Below, in pieces: positions 8,336-16,784 of a stretch of 64,000 bases of DNA. The DNA is taken from assembly GCA_019636675.1 (NCBI GenBank), contig JAHBXC010000002.1:62001-126000 (forward strand), given 5' to 3'. Below the pieces are notes generated by a model. That model was not told the origin of the DNA and searched no databases. It saw only the letters and a list, made by a program, of their open reading frames with translations. Both the position numbers and the translations under genes were made by a program. Source of the DNA: Phycisphaeraceae bacterium. GTDB taxonomy: Bacteria; Planctomycetota; Phycisphaerae; Phycisphaerales; UBA1924. The stretch's first letter is position 1; every line of letters starts with the position of its first letter.

Positions 8336-9679
8336 ATGCAGCTCAAGGTCCTGAACATCCGAGATGTCGCCGAGTACCAGCTCTGTACGGGCTGCGGCGC
8401 CTGCGCGTACGCGCAGCCCGACGCGATCGAGATGATCGATGTGCTCGACCACGGCCGGCGCCCGCGCCTGCGCGAGGGCGTCGACGCGAACGCCACCTCG
8501 TCCGACGCGATGCGCGTGTGCCCGGGCGTCGATCAGTCGCACACCTTCGACGCGACGGACCCCGCGCTCAACCACGATCTGATGGGCTCGTGGGGACCGA
8601 TCCTCGGGATGTGGGAAGGCCACGCGGGCGACCCCGCGCTGCGGTTCGCCGGCTCGAGCGGGGCGGCGGCGTCGGCGCTCGCGCTGCACTCGATCGAGCG
8701 AGGGGGCATGCACGGCCTGCTGCACATCAAGGCGCGCGAGGATGTGCCCTATCTGAACCACACCGTGATGAGCCGCACGCGCGAGCAGATTCTCGCGGCG
8801 ACCGGCTCGCGATACGCCCCGGCCAGCCCCTGCGACGGCCTGCAGATGATCGAGGACGCGCCGGCGCCCTGCGTGTTCATCGGCAAGCCCTGCGACAATG
8901 TCGCGGTGAGCAAGGCACGCCGCATCCGGCCCGCGCTCGACGAGAAGCTCGGCCTCACCATCGCGTTCTTCTGCGCCGGCACGCCCACCGTCGCCGGCAC
9001 GATCGAGATGCTGCAGCGCATGGGCGTGACCGACCTCTCGACCATCAAGTCGCTGCGCTATCGCGGCAACGGCTGGCCCGGACTCGCCACCGTCGTCGTC
9101 GAGACCGAGAGCGGGGCCGAGGACTCCCGCACACTCACCTACGCGCAGTCGTGGGGCGAGGTGCTGTCGCGCAACAAGCAGTGGCGCTGCAACCTGTGCC
9201 CCGACCGAACCGGCGAGTTCGCCGATGTCTCGGTGGGCGACCCGTGGTACCAGGGCGTGACCGAGGGCGACCCCGGGCGCTCGCTCATCATCGCACGCAC
9301 CGAGCGGGGCCGACGCGCCATCCTCGACGCGATCGCCGACGGGTATCTCGTCGCGACGCCAGCCGAGGACTGGAAACTCCCGGCGTCGCAGACCGGCTTC
9401 GTCGGCCTCCGCGGCTCGATCTGGGGACGCCTTCTCGCGCTGCGAGTAGCCGGTGCTCCCCGGCCGACCTACCGCGGGTTCTCGATGTTCCGGCACTGGC
9501 TGTTGCGCATCGGAGCCCGTGAGATGTTGAAGTCGTTCGCAGGCTCGCTCAAGCGGGTCCGCGTCCGTCAGCTCAAGCGCCGCCACGCGATGGAGCCGTA
9601 CACGCCCACCCCGTCGCGCGTGCGCCGGGGATCGGGTGAACGGCCCCCCGCTGTGGCGCACGCCGGGGGTGAGCAATGA
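8336..9679 (+). CDS. FrhB/FdhB-like coenzyme F420 hydrogenase/dehydrogenase beta-subunit family protein
   Basis: The 447-residue protein begins with an iron-sulfur signature, CTGCGACAYAQPDAIEM, near residue 16. The FrhB_FdhB N- and C-terminal domains follow, with landmarks IGKPCDNVAVSKARR, AFFCAGTPTV, SLRYRGNGWPG and RCNLCPDRTGEFADVSVGDPW, the latter giving two further cysteines. Characterised members are flavin and Fe-S redox subunits, but many homologs lie in exopolysaccharide clusters beside pyruvyl transferases with unknown redox roles. The ATG at 8336 was chosen because the longer in-frame extension overlaps the sulfotransferase coding sequence. The stop overlaps the next start. F420 itself need not be used; that is not shown by the sequence. 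Confidence 0.82.
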   Translation: MQLKVLNIRDVAEYQLCTGCGACAYAQPDAIEMIDVLDHGRRPRLREGVDANATSSDAMRVCPGVDQSHTFDATDPALNHDLMGSWGPILGMWEGHAGDPALRFAGSSGAAASALALHSIERGGMHGLLHIKAREDVPYLNHTVMSRTREQILAATGSRYAPASPCDGLQMIEDAPAPCVFIGKPCDNVAVSKARRIRPALDEKLGLTIAFFCAGTPTVAGTIEMLQRMGVTDLSTIKSLRYRGNGWPGLATVVVETESGAEDSRTLTYAQSWGEVLSRNKQWRCNLCPDRTGEFADVSVGDPWYQGVTEGDPGRSLIIARTERGRRAILDAIADGYLVATPAEDWKLPASQTGFVGLRGSIWGRLLALRVAGAPRPTYRGFSMFRHWLLRIGAREMLKSFAGSLKRVRVRQLKRRHAMEPYTPTPSRVRRGSGERPPAVAHAGGEQ

Positions 9680-11106
9680 TCGAGCTCCTCCTCGCGTTCC
9701 AGGACGAAGCGGTCTACACCAGGGGCGGGTGGGCGAACCAGACGCTGGTTCATCCCGTCGGGCTGGCCGCGCTCGCCGTTTCGGCGGTGGTCGTCCTCGC
9801 GGCGCCGCGCAAGTACGCGATCATCCCGTTCTTCTTCCTGATGTGCGTCGTCGCGCGTCAGCGTATCTCGATCGTGACAATGGACTGGGATTTCATCCGG
9901 ATCCTGATCGTGGTGGGGTGGTGCCGCGTGCTGCTGCGCAAAGAGACGCGCGGATTCCGGATACATCTTCTCGACAAGTTCACGATCGCGTGGTCGGTGT
10001 GCGCGTCTCTAGGGTACATCATCCAGCAGGCCAGCGGAGACGCGATGGTCCTGCGCGCCGGCGCGACGATCGACACCCTGGGCGCGTACTTTCTCTTCCG
10101 CGTACTCATCCGATCGTGGGACGACATCACAACACTGCTCCGCGGCGCCGCTCTGATCGCGATCCCCATTGCCGTGGCGTTCCTTATCGAGAAGTCGACG
10201 GGGAGGAATCTCTTCTCGGCGTTTGGCGGTGTGCGTGAGTTCACCAAGATCCGGCAGGACCGTCTGCGCTGTCAGGGCGCGTTCGCGCACCCGATTCTCG
10301 CCGGGTCGTTCTGGGCAACCATGATCCCCTTCTTTGTGGCGTTGTGGTTCGGCGCGAAGGACAAGATCCTGAGCGTGGCGGCGGTCGCATCGACGCTGCT
10401 TATCATCTTCGCATGCTCGTCCAGCACCCCGGTCGCGGCGGTGGGATTAGTGATCATTGGGTGGGGGATGTATTTCGCTCGTGCCCACATGTCGACTATC
10501 CGTTGGTCGATCCTTGGCGGGTTGATCGGCTTACAGCTCTTGATGCAGAAGCCGGTCTACCACCTGATCTCGCGCATCGACCTGGTGGGCGGGTCGACCG
10601 GCTGGCACCGATATCACCTGTTCGACCAGTTCGTCCGGCGCATCGGCGAGTGGTTCTTCGTGGGCACGCACAGCACCGCGCACTGGGGTTACGGGCTCTT
10701 CGACGTGACGAACCAGTACGTCCTTGAGGCGGTGCGAGGGGGGATCCTTCCGCTGGTGTTCTTTGTGGCGATGGTCGTGACGGCGTTCGTCGCGGTCCGG
10801 GAGGTTCTGAGAGGCACGAAGGGCAATCGCGAACGGCAGATGCTCGGATGGGCGATCGGCGTCGCCATCTTTACGCACAGCATAATCTTCTTCGCGGTGT
10901 CGTACTTCGGCCAGATCGTGATCCTGTGGCACCTGACGCTCGCCATCGCGGCGAGCGCGGCCATGCTCTCACGCATCCCGGAACCGTCGCACGCACGGCG
11001 CGCGTCGGTCCCGGCGCGTCGTTCGACGACCGCGCGCCCCATCGGTGTGACGGGCCGCGCGCCGACGCCACTGCCCGTGCGTCCAGTCAAGGAGCGGCCG
11101 GCGTGA
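9676..11106 (+). CDS. O-antigen/EPS polymerase-like membrane protein (Wzy type)
   Basis: A 476-residue integral membrane protein with roughly ten or more hydrophobic helices. A large hydrophilic loop in the second half (around FVRRIGEWFFVGTHSTAHWGYGLFD, read in pieces) is the layout of Wzy/WaaL-type polymerases and ligases. The last 50 residues form an Arg/Pro-rich cytoplasmic tail. In the Wzx/Wzy scheme it would join repeat units on the outer face of the membrane. The family is sequence-diverse and the call rests on topology and position next to flippase, glycosyltransferase and Wzc genes. GTGA overlap with the next gene. Confidence 0.7.
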   Translation: MIELLLAFQDEAVYTRGGWANQTLVHPVGLAALAVSAVVVLAAPRKYAIIPFFFLMCVVARQRISIVTMDWDFIRILIVVGWCRVLLRKETRGFRIHLLDKFTIAWSVCASLGYIIQQASGDAMVLRAGATIDTLGAYFLFRVLIRSWDDITTLLRGAALIAIPIAVAFLIEKSTGRNLFSAFGGVREFTKIRQDRLRCQGAFAHPILAGSFWATMIPFFVALWFGAKDKILSVAAVASTLLIIFACSSSTPVAAVGLVIIGWGMYFARAHMSTIRWSILGGLIGLQLLMQKPVYHLISRIDLVGGSTGWHRYHLFDQFVRRIGEWFFVGTHSTAHWGYGLFDVTNQYVLEAVRGGILPLVFFVAMVVTAFVAVREVLRGTKGNRERQMLGWAIGVAIFTHSIIFFAVSYFGQIVILWHLTLAIAASAAMLSRIPEPSHARRASVPARRSTTARPIGVTGRAPTPLPVRPVKERPA

Positions 11107-12053
11107 TCGATGTCTCCGTGATCATCGTGAGCTACAACACGCGCGATGTGACGGTCGCGTGCATCAAGTCGGTCTTCGGGCGGACGCGCGGGTGTTCGTT
11201 CGAGGTTATCGTCGTGGACAACGCCTCGCGCGACGGATCGGCCGGGGCGATCGCGGCGGAGTGCCCTGACGCGGTCCTCATCGCGAACACCGACAACAAG
11301 GGCTTTGCCGGCGCCAATAACGACGGTCTCGCCGTTGCCAAAGGGCGGTACCTGCTCCTCCTCAACCCGGACACCGTGGTCAACGAGGGATCGATCCGCG
11401 ACGTGCTGGAGTTCTGCGAGGCCAACCCCGACGCGGGGATTGTCGGCTGTCGCTGCTTCAACGAGGACGGCAGCCAGCAGTCGACGATCTTCCGCTACCC
11501 CCGGTTCCGCGACGTCGTGGTGAATGTGGTCGTTCCCAACAAGCTAATGCGCAAGAGCCGGCTGCTGGGGCGTTCCCGCTATATCGGAGCAGATCTGAAC
11601 CAGATCCGCGATGTCGAAGTCGTGGCCGGTTGCTACATGATGGTGCGCCGGGAGTGCTACGACCGCGTGGGGGGGATGGACGCCCGGTTCTTCATGTACG
11701 CCGAGGAGGTCGACTGGTGCTTCCGGATCCATCGCGCCGGGTGGAGGATCGTATATTTCCCCGGTGCGTCGATACTGCATTACGGTGGGCTGAGCGCCGC
11801 GACCTGTGAATCGCAGATGAATCTCGCGATGGCGAAGAGCAACCTGCTGCTGATTCAGAAGGTTATGGGTAGGCCGCTGGCGTGGGTGAGCAACGCGCTG
11901 ATGTTTCTGCGCGACACGCCTCGCGTGGTGGCGTGGTGCGTGTTGAAGTGGTGGTTGCCGGAGGGCAGGCCGGCGCGGGTTACGCTGTCCCGGGCCGCGA
12001 CGAGGTGGGGTTTCCATTTCACGAGTCTGTTCAAGTCGGATTACGCGCCATGA
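11103..12053 (+). CDS. Glycosyltransferase family 2 (rhamnosyltransferase-like)
   Basis: The 316-residue protein begins DVSVIIVSYNTRDVT and contains EVIVVDNASRDGSAG, NKGFAGANNDGL and the DxD-type LLLNPDTVV, all typical of GT-A fold GT2 enzymes. The later block FFMYAEEVDWCFRIHRAGWRI is typical of the WcaE/rhamnosyltransferase branch. It would add a sugar from a nucleotide donor to the lipid-linked repeat unit in the cytoplasm. The GTG at 11103 overlaps the polymerase stop by four bases. dTDP-rhamnose is a plausible donor, because rmlA, rmlB and rmlD occur in the window, but specificity cannot be read from the sequence. Confidence 0.88.
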   Translation: MIDVSVIIVSYNTRDVTVACIKSVFGRTRGCSFEVIVVDNASRDGSAGAIAAECPDAVLIANTDNKGFAGANNDGLAVAKGRYLLLLNPDTVVNEGSIRDVLEFCEANPDAGIVGCRCFNEDGSQQSTIFRYPRFRDVVVNVVVPNKLMRKSRLLGRSRYIGADLNQIRDVEVVAGCYMMVRRECYDRVGGMDARFFMYAEEVDWCFRIHRAGWRIVYFPGASILHYGGLSAATCESQMNLAMAKSNLLLIQKVMGRPLAWVSNALMFLRDTPRVVAWCVLKWWLPEGRPARVTLSRAATRWGFHFTSLFKSDYAP

Positions 12054-13027
12054 GGATGAAGCACCTCGTGCTGGCGGCTCCGAGGAACATCGTCATGGGC
12101 GCGTTATGGCCCCTCGAGCGTTCGCTGCTGCGCCGCGATGACGGGGCGGAGAAGGCGCCGGCGGTATTCATCGTCGGGCCGCCACGCTCGGGCACGACCC
12201 TGGTGTACGAGGCGATGGTGGGGACGATGCGGTTCGCGTACATCTCCAACCTCGCGCACCGGTTGTACCGCGTCCCGGCCGCAGCGAGCCGGCTCGGCGC
12301 CGGGATTTTGTCGAATTATCAGCCCCAGTACGAGAGCAAGTGGGGGCATGTCTCCGGCTGGGCTGCGCCGAACGAGGGCGGCTGGGTCTGGGAGCGCTGG
12401 TTCCCGGCGCACGATGAGTCTGAGTCGGCCGAGCCGTCGCGGGGGGCGACGGGCGCAATGTGCCGAACGATCGGCGCGATGTGCCGGGTCATGGGCGGGC
12501 CGTTCCTGAACAAGAATGTGAACCACAGCGTGTGGATCCCGTATCTGGCGCGGGTGCTTCCTCGCTCGATCTTCATCGAAGTCGATCGCGATGTGGTGGC
12601 GACCGCGCGTTCGATGCTCAAGGCTCGCTGCGACGAACTAGGCGACGCCGGCGTGCACGAGTGGATCTCGGTCAAGCCGCGTGGCTGGCATGCGTTCGCG
12701 CGAGAGTCGCCGGAGACACAGTGTGTGGCGCAGAACATGCTGCTGAAACGTCAGATCAATGAGGATTGCACGGGGATCGATCCTGCGCGGCGGATCGTCG
12801 TGCCATACGAGCGGTTCTGTGACGATCCAGCCGGCTGGCTCGACGAGGTCCGATCCAGGCTCGCGGCTGCCGGGGTGCGCGTCGAGCAGCGGGGCGCGGC
12901 GCCCTTACCGTTCGCGCGGCGCGGCGAGAAGTCCTCGGACGACATCGCCTCCCGACTGCGAGACGCGGTGGACCTCGTCGAATCGCGGTTGCGCGCGTCG
13001 CCGATGCCAGTGGGTGTGCCCGCCTGA
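12050..13027 (+). CDS. Second sulfotransferase-family protein
   Basis: A 325-residue protein with the PAPS-binding loop FIVGPPRSGTTLVYEAMVG near residue 40 and a second loop IFIEVDRDVVATARSMLKAR around residue 170. This is the arrangement of the Sulfotransfer_3 type, where the catalytic base is less obvious. It is not closely similar to the sulfotransferase at 7390, so the two likely modify different positions. The ATG overlaps the GT2 stop (ATGA), and its own TGA shares one base with the next ATG. Tight coupling places it firmly in the EPS operon. Confidence 0.8.
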   Translation: MRMKHLVLAAPRNIVMGALWPLERSLLRRDDGAEKAPAVFIVGPPRSGTTLVYEAMVGTMRFAYISNLAHRLYRVPAAASRLGAGILSNYQPQYESKWGHVSGWAAPNEGGWVWERWFPAHDESESAEPSRGATGAMCRTIGAMCRVMGGPFLNKNVNHSVWIPYLARVLPRSIFIEVDRDVVATARSMLKARCDELGDAGVHEWISVKPRGWHAFARESPETQCVAQNMLLKRQINEDCTGIDPARRIVVPYERFCDDPAGWLDEVRSRLAAAGVRVEQRGAAPLPFARRGEKSSDDIASRLRDAVDLVESRLRASPMPVGVPA

Positions 13028-13851
13028 TGTACGAGTCGTTTACGAAACTCTCCGCGCCCATCCGCGCGGCGTATCTCGCGGGCGCTGCCGCCACATGGCT
13101 GCTGACGCTGGGGGGGCGCTTGTGGCGCGGGCGGGTCGTGGTGCTGTGCTACCACAATGTCCGCCCCGATCAGGCCGAGTCGTTCGCGCGCCAGGTCCGT
13201 CGCACGCACGGTCGGGTGATTGCCCTCGGCGATCTGCGGCGCGTCAGCCGAGAGCAGGGCCGCCCGCGCGTGGTGTACACGTTCGATGACGCATACGCGA
13301 ACCTGCTCGAGACGGTGGCGCCGTTGATGCAGCGCGAGGGCGCGCCGTGGTCGGTGTTCGCGGTGAGCAGTCTCCTGGGTCAGACGCCGGCCTGGGCGAT
13401 GCCCGAAGGCCATCCCGACCGCGAGCGACGGCTCATGAACGAGGACGAGCTTCGCTCGCTCTCGACGTCCGAGGGCGTGGAGGTAGGGGCGCACACCAGA
13501 ACCCACCCGAGCTTGCCTTCAGTGCAGTCAGAGTCGATGCTCACCGACGAGCTGGATGGGTGTGCGAACGATCTTGAGCGTCTGATCGGGCGCCGGCCCC
13601 ACGCGATCGCACTGCCGCACGGGGCTTTTGACGCCCGGGTGCTCGGACGCGCGCGAGCGTCAGGGTACTCGACGATCCTCACACTTGAGGATCGCATGGA
13701 GCCACGCGGTCGTCAGGATGGCGTTGTGGCGAGGTTCTCGTCGTCGCCGGACATTCACCCGATCGAGTTCAGGTTGCTGATCGATGGCGGGTACGCCTGG
13801 TTGGGGGGTCTGCGGAGCGCGGCGAGGAAGGCGCGACGGGTGCGATCGTGA
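13027..13851 (+). CDS. Polysaccharide deacetylase (NodB homology domain)
   Basis: A 274-residue CE4-type protein. Motif 1 is seen as VYTFDDAYANLLETV (Asp-Asp for base and metal binding) and motif 2 as VGAHTRTHPSL (the metal-binding His pair). A later block, HAIALPHGAFDARVL, corresponds to motif 3. The N-terminus has a hydrophobic stretch (residues about 11-28) that could anchor it. It likely removes N-acetyl groups from amino sugars in the polymer or its precursor. This would fit a polysaccharide built from UDP-GlcNAc derivatives made by the dehydrogenase at 16785. Confidence 0.85.
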   Translation: MYESFTKLSAPIRAAYLAGAAATWLLTLGGRLWRGRVVVLCYHNVRPDQAESFARQVRRTHGRVIALGDLRRVSREQGRPRVVYTFDDAYANLLETVAPLMQREGAPWSVFAVSSLLGQTPAWAMPEGHPDRERRLMNEDELRSLSTSEGVEVGAHTRTHPSLPSVQSESMLTDELDGCANDLERLIGRRPHAIALPHGAFDARVLGRARASGYSTILTLEDRMEPRGRQDGVVARFSSSPDIHPIEFRLLIDGGYAWLGGLRSAARKARRVRS

Positions 13852-14918
13852 CGGCTCAGGTCGCGCGCCAGATCGGGTCGCACACGCCCACGCGCGAGGA
13901 GTGGCGAGAGGCGTCGCTACGCTTCAACGACTTTGGGTACCGGCTACTTTGGGAATATTCTGACGCACTGGCGACGATGAACGGGGCGAGAAGCGAGCGC
14001 CGCCTGATCACGCGATCGGGCGAGCTCATCGGCATGGCGGAGGCGCGGATACGCACACTGCCGTTGAGAGCGGGCGGCATTGCGTACTTGTCGGGCGGGC
14101 CCGCGGTCCGACGCAAGGGAGCGACGGACGAGGAGTCGATGGCAGCGTTCCGCGAAGTGATCGGCGTCCTCCGCAACGAGCTGGTGGAGGTGCGGAAGCT
14201 GACGCTACGCGCCCTTTGCCCCGTCGGGGGCGGCGCGTGGAACGCCGCGCTCGCCGACGAGCTCGTGTCGCGCGGGTTTTCGCGCGTGGAGGACTCGCCC
14301 GGTTATCGCACGATCATGATTGACACTGCGCGCTCGCTGGATGAAATCAACGCGTCATTCAACAAGACATGGCGAAAGTACCTGCGGCGGGCAGAGCGCG
14401 ACGGGGTTACGATCCGACGGGCGACCGACGAGGACGCCTTCGGGCATGTCATCCGCCTGCACGAGACACTGCGGCAGCGCAAGGGCTTTGGCGTTTCGCT
14501 CGACGGGCGTTTCTACGCGGAACTTCAGAAGACGCTTCCGGAGCGCGACAGGATGGTGGTGATACTCGCGGAGTTGAACGGCGAGGTCGTTGGGATGAAC
14601 CTCGTGAGCGCGCTGGGAGACACGCTCGCCGGCATCGTGGGCGCGACCACGCCGGAGGGTGCGAAGGCGAACGCGGCATATTCGCTGGAGTGGGACGCCG
14701 TGTGTCTGGCCGTCGAGTTGGGGCTTGCACGATACGACCTGGGTGGCATCGACCCGGAGGGCAACCCAGGGGTATACATTTTCAAGAAGGGCACGCACGG
14801 GGAGGATGTCGAATCGGCCGGGCCGTTCGAGATCGACCCGGGGCCACTGCGTCGCGCGGTCCGCGATGTTTCGGAGCGGGCCTACAAGGCGATCAAGAGG
14901 CGGGCGTCGAAAGCATGA
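13848..14918 (+). CDS. FemX/FemAB-like GNAT aminoacyl/acyltransferase
   Basis: The 356-residue protein has the double-GNAT layout of FemABX enzymes. The second half carries SFNKTWRKYLRRAERDGVTI, the internal GNAT block AELNGEVVGMNLVSALGDT and the closing YDLGGIDPEGNPGVYIFKKG, a signature shared by FemX-like proteins and exosortase-associated PEP-CTERM/FemAB proteins. FemAB enzymes add amino acids to peptidoglycan precursors from aminoacyl-tRNA. In EPS loci they are thought to acylate sugars or amino sugars. GTG start, with 4-base overlaps on both sides. The position among EPS genes argues for modification of the polysaccharide rather than of peptidoglycan, but this is inference. Confidence 0.8.
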   Translation: MTAQVARQIGSHTPTREEWREASLRFNDFGYRLLWEYSDALATMNGARSERRLITRSGELIGMAEARIRTLPLRAGGIAYLSGGPAVRRKGATDEESMAAFREVIGVLRNELVEVRKLTLRALCPVGGGAWNAALADELVSRGFSRVEDSPGYRTIMIDTARSLDEINASFNKTWRKYLRRAERDGVTIRRATDEDAFGHVIRLHETLRQRKGFGVSLDGRFYAELQKTLPERDRMVVILAELNGEVVGMNLVSALGDTLAGIVGATTPEGAKANAAYSLEWDAVCLAVELGLARYDLGGIDPEGNPGVYIFKKGTHGEDVESAGPFEIDPGPLRRAVRDVSERAYKAIKRRASKA

Positions 14919-15784
14919 CAGTTTCGGTGGTCATCCCGGCGCACAACGAGGAGGCCGTGATCGAGCGGTGCGTACGCGGTGTGTTGCGCAACGCGACACC
15001 CGGTGAGTTTCGCGTCGTGGTCGTCGCGAACGGGTGCGCGGATCGGACGGCGGAGGTCGCGCGCGGGGTGGATTCGTCCGTCGAGGTGATCGAGACGCCC
15101 GTGGGATGCAAGACCTCGGCGCTGAATCTGGGCGATGACGCGGTCGGGGATGCCTTCCCTCGCATCTATCTCGACGGGGATCTGTCGCTCAGCACCGACG
15201 CGGCGAGGATGATCTGTGCGGCGCTGCGCGAGCCCGGGGTGCTGGCGGCGGCGCCGCGGTTCGAGTTCGATCTCGACGGGGCGTCGTGGGCGGTGCGCGC
15301 CTTCTATCGAGCGTGGGCGACGATGCCGTACTTCGATACGGGCAGGATCGCCGGCGCCTACGCGCTGTCGCGCGAGGGACGGGCGCGGTTCGGTCGGTTC
15401 CCGAAACTGATCTCCGATGACGGGTTCGTGCGTCTGCACTTCGCGCCGCACGAGCGGAAGACGGTAGAGGGGTGCTCGGTGACGGTGGTGGCGCCGCGAA
15501 CGCTGGGCGACCTTCTCAAGATCAAGACGCGCTCGAAAGCGGGCACGATGGAGCTTCGTGCGAAGCACCCCGCGTTGTTCGCGAACGAGACGGCGAGCGA
15601 GGGCGCGTCGTTGAAGCGGCTGCTCTCGCGTCCGCTGCTGTGGCCGAGTTACGCGGTGTATGTCGCGGTGAACCTCGTCGCGAAGCGCAGGGCGGCGAGG
15701 CGGCTGTCGGAAGGATCGAAGGTCTGGGAGCGCGACGAGTCGTCGCGGGTGGCGTCTGGAAAGGATCACGCGGTTGGCGTCTGA
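14915..15784 (+). CDS. Glycosyltransferase family 2
   Basis: The 289-residue protein opens TVSVVIPAHNEEAVIERCV, with NGCADRTAEVA and the DxD-like YLDGDLSLS in the GT-A nucleotide-binding fold. LISDDGFVRLHF matches the ED/DD catalytic-base region of the family. It ends with a hydrophobic segment (about 235-255, LLWPSYAVYVAVNLVA) that may associate with the membrane. The ATG overlaps the FemX-like stop by four bases, and the following TTG-started gene begins 11 bases before its stop. Donor and acceptor are unknown. Confidence 0.85.
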   Translation: MTVSVVIPAHNEEAVIERCVRGVLRNATPGEFRVVVVANGCADRTAEVARGVDSSVEVIETPVGCKTSALNLGDDAVGDAFPRIYLDGDLSLSTDAARMICAALREPGVLAAAPRFEFDLDGASWAVRAFYRAWATMPYFDTGRIAGAYALSREGRARFGRFPKLISDDGFVRLHFAPHERKTVEGCSVTVVAPRTLGDLLKIKTRSKAGTMELRAKHPALFANETASEGASLKRLLSRPLLWPSYAVYVAVNLVAKRRAARRLSEGSKVWERDESSRVASGKDHAVGV

Positions 15785-16253
15785 GCGCGAGACGAACACG
15801 GAGAAGATCCCCCGCGTGCTGGCGGTAGCGTCCGGGGGCGGGCACTGGGTGCAGTTGATGCGTCTGCGCCCGGCCCTGCTGGAAGCGGATGCGGCGTTCG
15901 TGACCGTGGCGGACATGTATCGCGCGGATGTGCCGGACTCGCGGTTCTATGTGGTGCGCGACGCGACGCGGTGGAACAAGTTCGGGCTGGCGCAGCAGGC
16001 ATTCCAGCTCGTGAAGATCCTGCTGCGCGAGAGGCCCGATGTGGTGATCTCGACGGGCGCGGCGCCGGGGTACTTCGCGCTGCGTCTGGGCAAGGCGATG
16101 GGCGCGAGGGTGTGCTGGCTTGACAGCATCGCGAACGTGGAAGAAGTCTCGATGTCGGGTGAGAAGATCGGGAAGCACTGCGACCTGTGGTTGACGCAGT
16201 GGGAGCACCTGGCGCGCGAGGGCGGGCCGCGCTACGGGGGGGCTGTCCTGTGA
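15774..16253 (+). CDS. Alg14-like membrane-recruiting subunit of a split glycosyltransferase
   Basis: This 159-residue protein matches the Alg14/EpsE-type N-terminal half of a GT1/GT28 enzyme. Landmarks are RVLAVASGGGHWVQLMRLRP, then VVISTGAAPGYFALRLGKAMGARVCWLDS and a short C-terminal segment ending before the nucleotide-binding half, which is encoded by the next gene. In such pairs Alg14 binds the acceptor lipid and membrane, and Alg13 binds the UDP sugar. The TTG at 15774 is supported by GGAAAGGA seven bases upstream. The GTGA overlap with the Alg13-like gene fits equimolar synthesis. Confidence 0.85.
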   Translation: MASERETNTEKIPRVLAVASGGGHWVQLMRLRPALLEADAAFVTVADMYRADVPDSRFYVVRDATRWNKFGLAQQAFQLVKILLRERPDVVISTGAAPGYFALRLGKAMGARVCWLDSIANVEEVSMSGEKIGKHCDLWLTQWEHLAREGGPRYGGAVL

Positions 16254-16777
16254 TCTTCGTGACCGTTGGCGGGCAGATGCCCTTCGACCGGATGGTGAAG
16301 GCCGTCGACGAGTGGGCCGCGGCGTCCGGTCGCGGGGGCGAGGTCTTCATGCAGATCGCTGGGGGCGAGTACGAGCCGCGCTCGTGCGAGTGGGTTCGGC
16401 TGATGAGCGCTCCGGAGTTCCGAGAACGCGTCGAGGGGGCCGACGCGCTGGTGGCGCACGCCGGGATGGGTTCGATCCTGACGGCGCTGGAGCTGGGCAA
16501 GCCGATCCTCGTCATGCCGCGTCTCGGCAGGCTTCTGGAGACGCGCAACGACCACCAGGTGGCGACCGCCAGGGCCCTGCTGGAGCGGGGGAAGGTCCAT
16601 GTGGCGATGGACGAGACGGAGCTGCCGGGGAAGCTGGAGGTGATCGGGGGGCTGAGGGCGTCCGAACGGATCAGCCCGTGGGCATCCGACGAACTCCTGG
16701 CCTCGATTCGCCGATTCATATGGGACAATCATGACCACCCGCCCGGGCAGAGCGCCCGCGGCTTGAAGAAGGGATGA
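16250..16777 (+). CDS. Alg13-like catalytic subunit of a split glycosyltransferase
   Basis: A 175-residue protein corresponding to the C-terminal, UDP-sugar-binding half of GT28 enzymes. It starts IFVTVGGQMPFDRMVKAVDEW and includes the donor-site block ALVAHAGMGSILTALELGKPILVMPR, then LLETRNDHQVATARAL. It needs the Alg14-like partner encoded just upstream (4-base overlap). Together they would transfer a sugar, possibly a GlcNAc or glucuronosyl-type residue, onto the lipid carrier intermediate. The specific sugar is not deducible. Confidence 0.87.
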   Translation: MIFVTVGGQMPFDRMVKAVDEWAAASGRGGEVFMQIAGGEYEPRSCEWVRLMSAPEFRERVEGADALVAHAGMGSILTALELGKPILVMPRLGRLLETRNDHQVATARALLERGKVHVAMDETELPGKLEVIGGLRASERISPWASDELLASIRRFIWDNHDHPPGQSARGLKKG

Positions 16778-16784
16778 GACCGGC

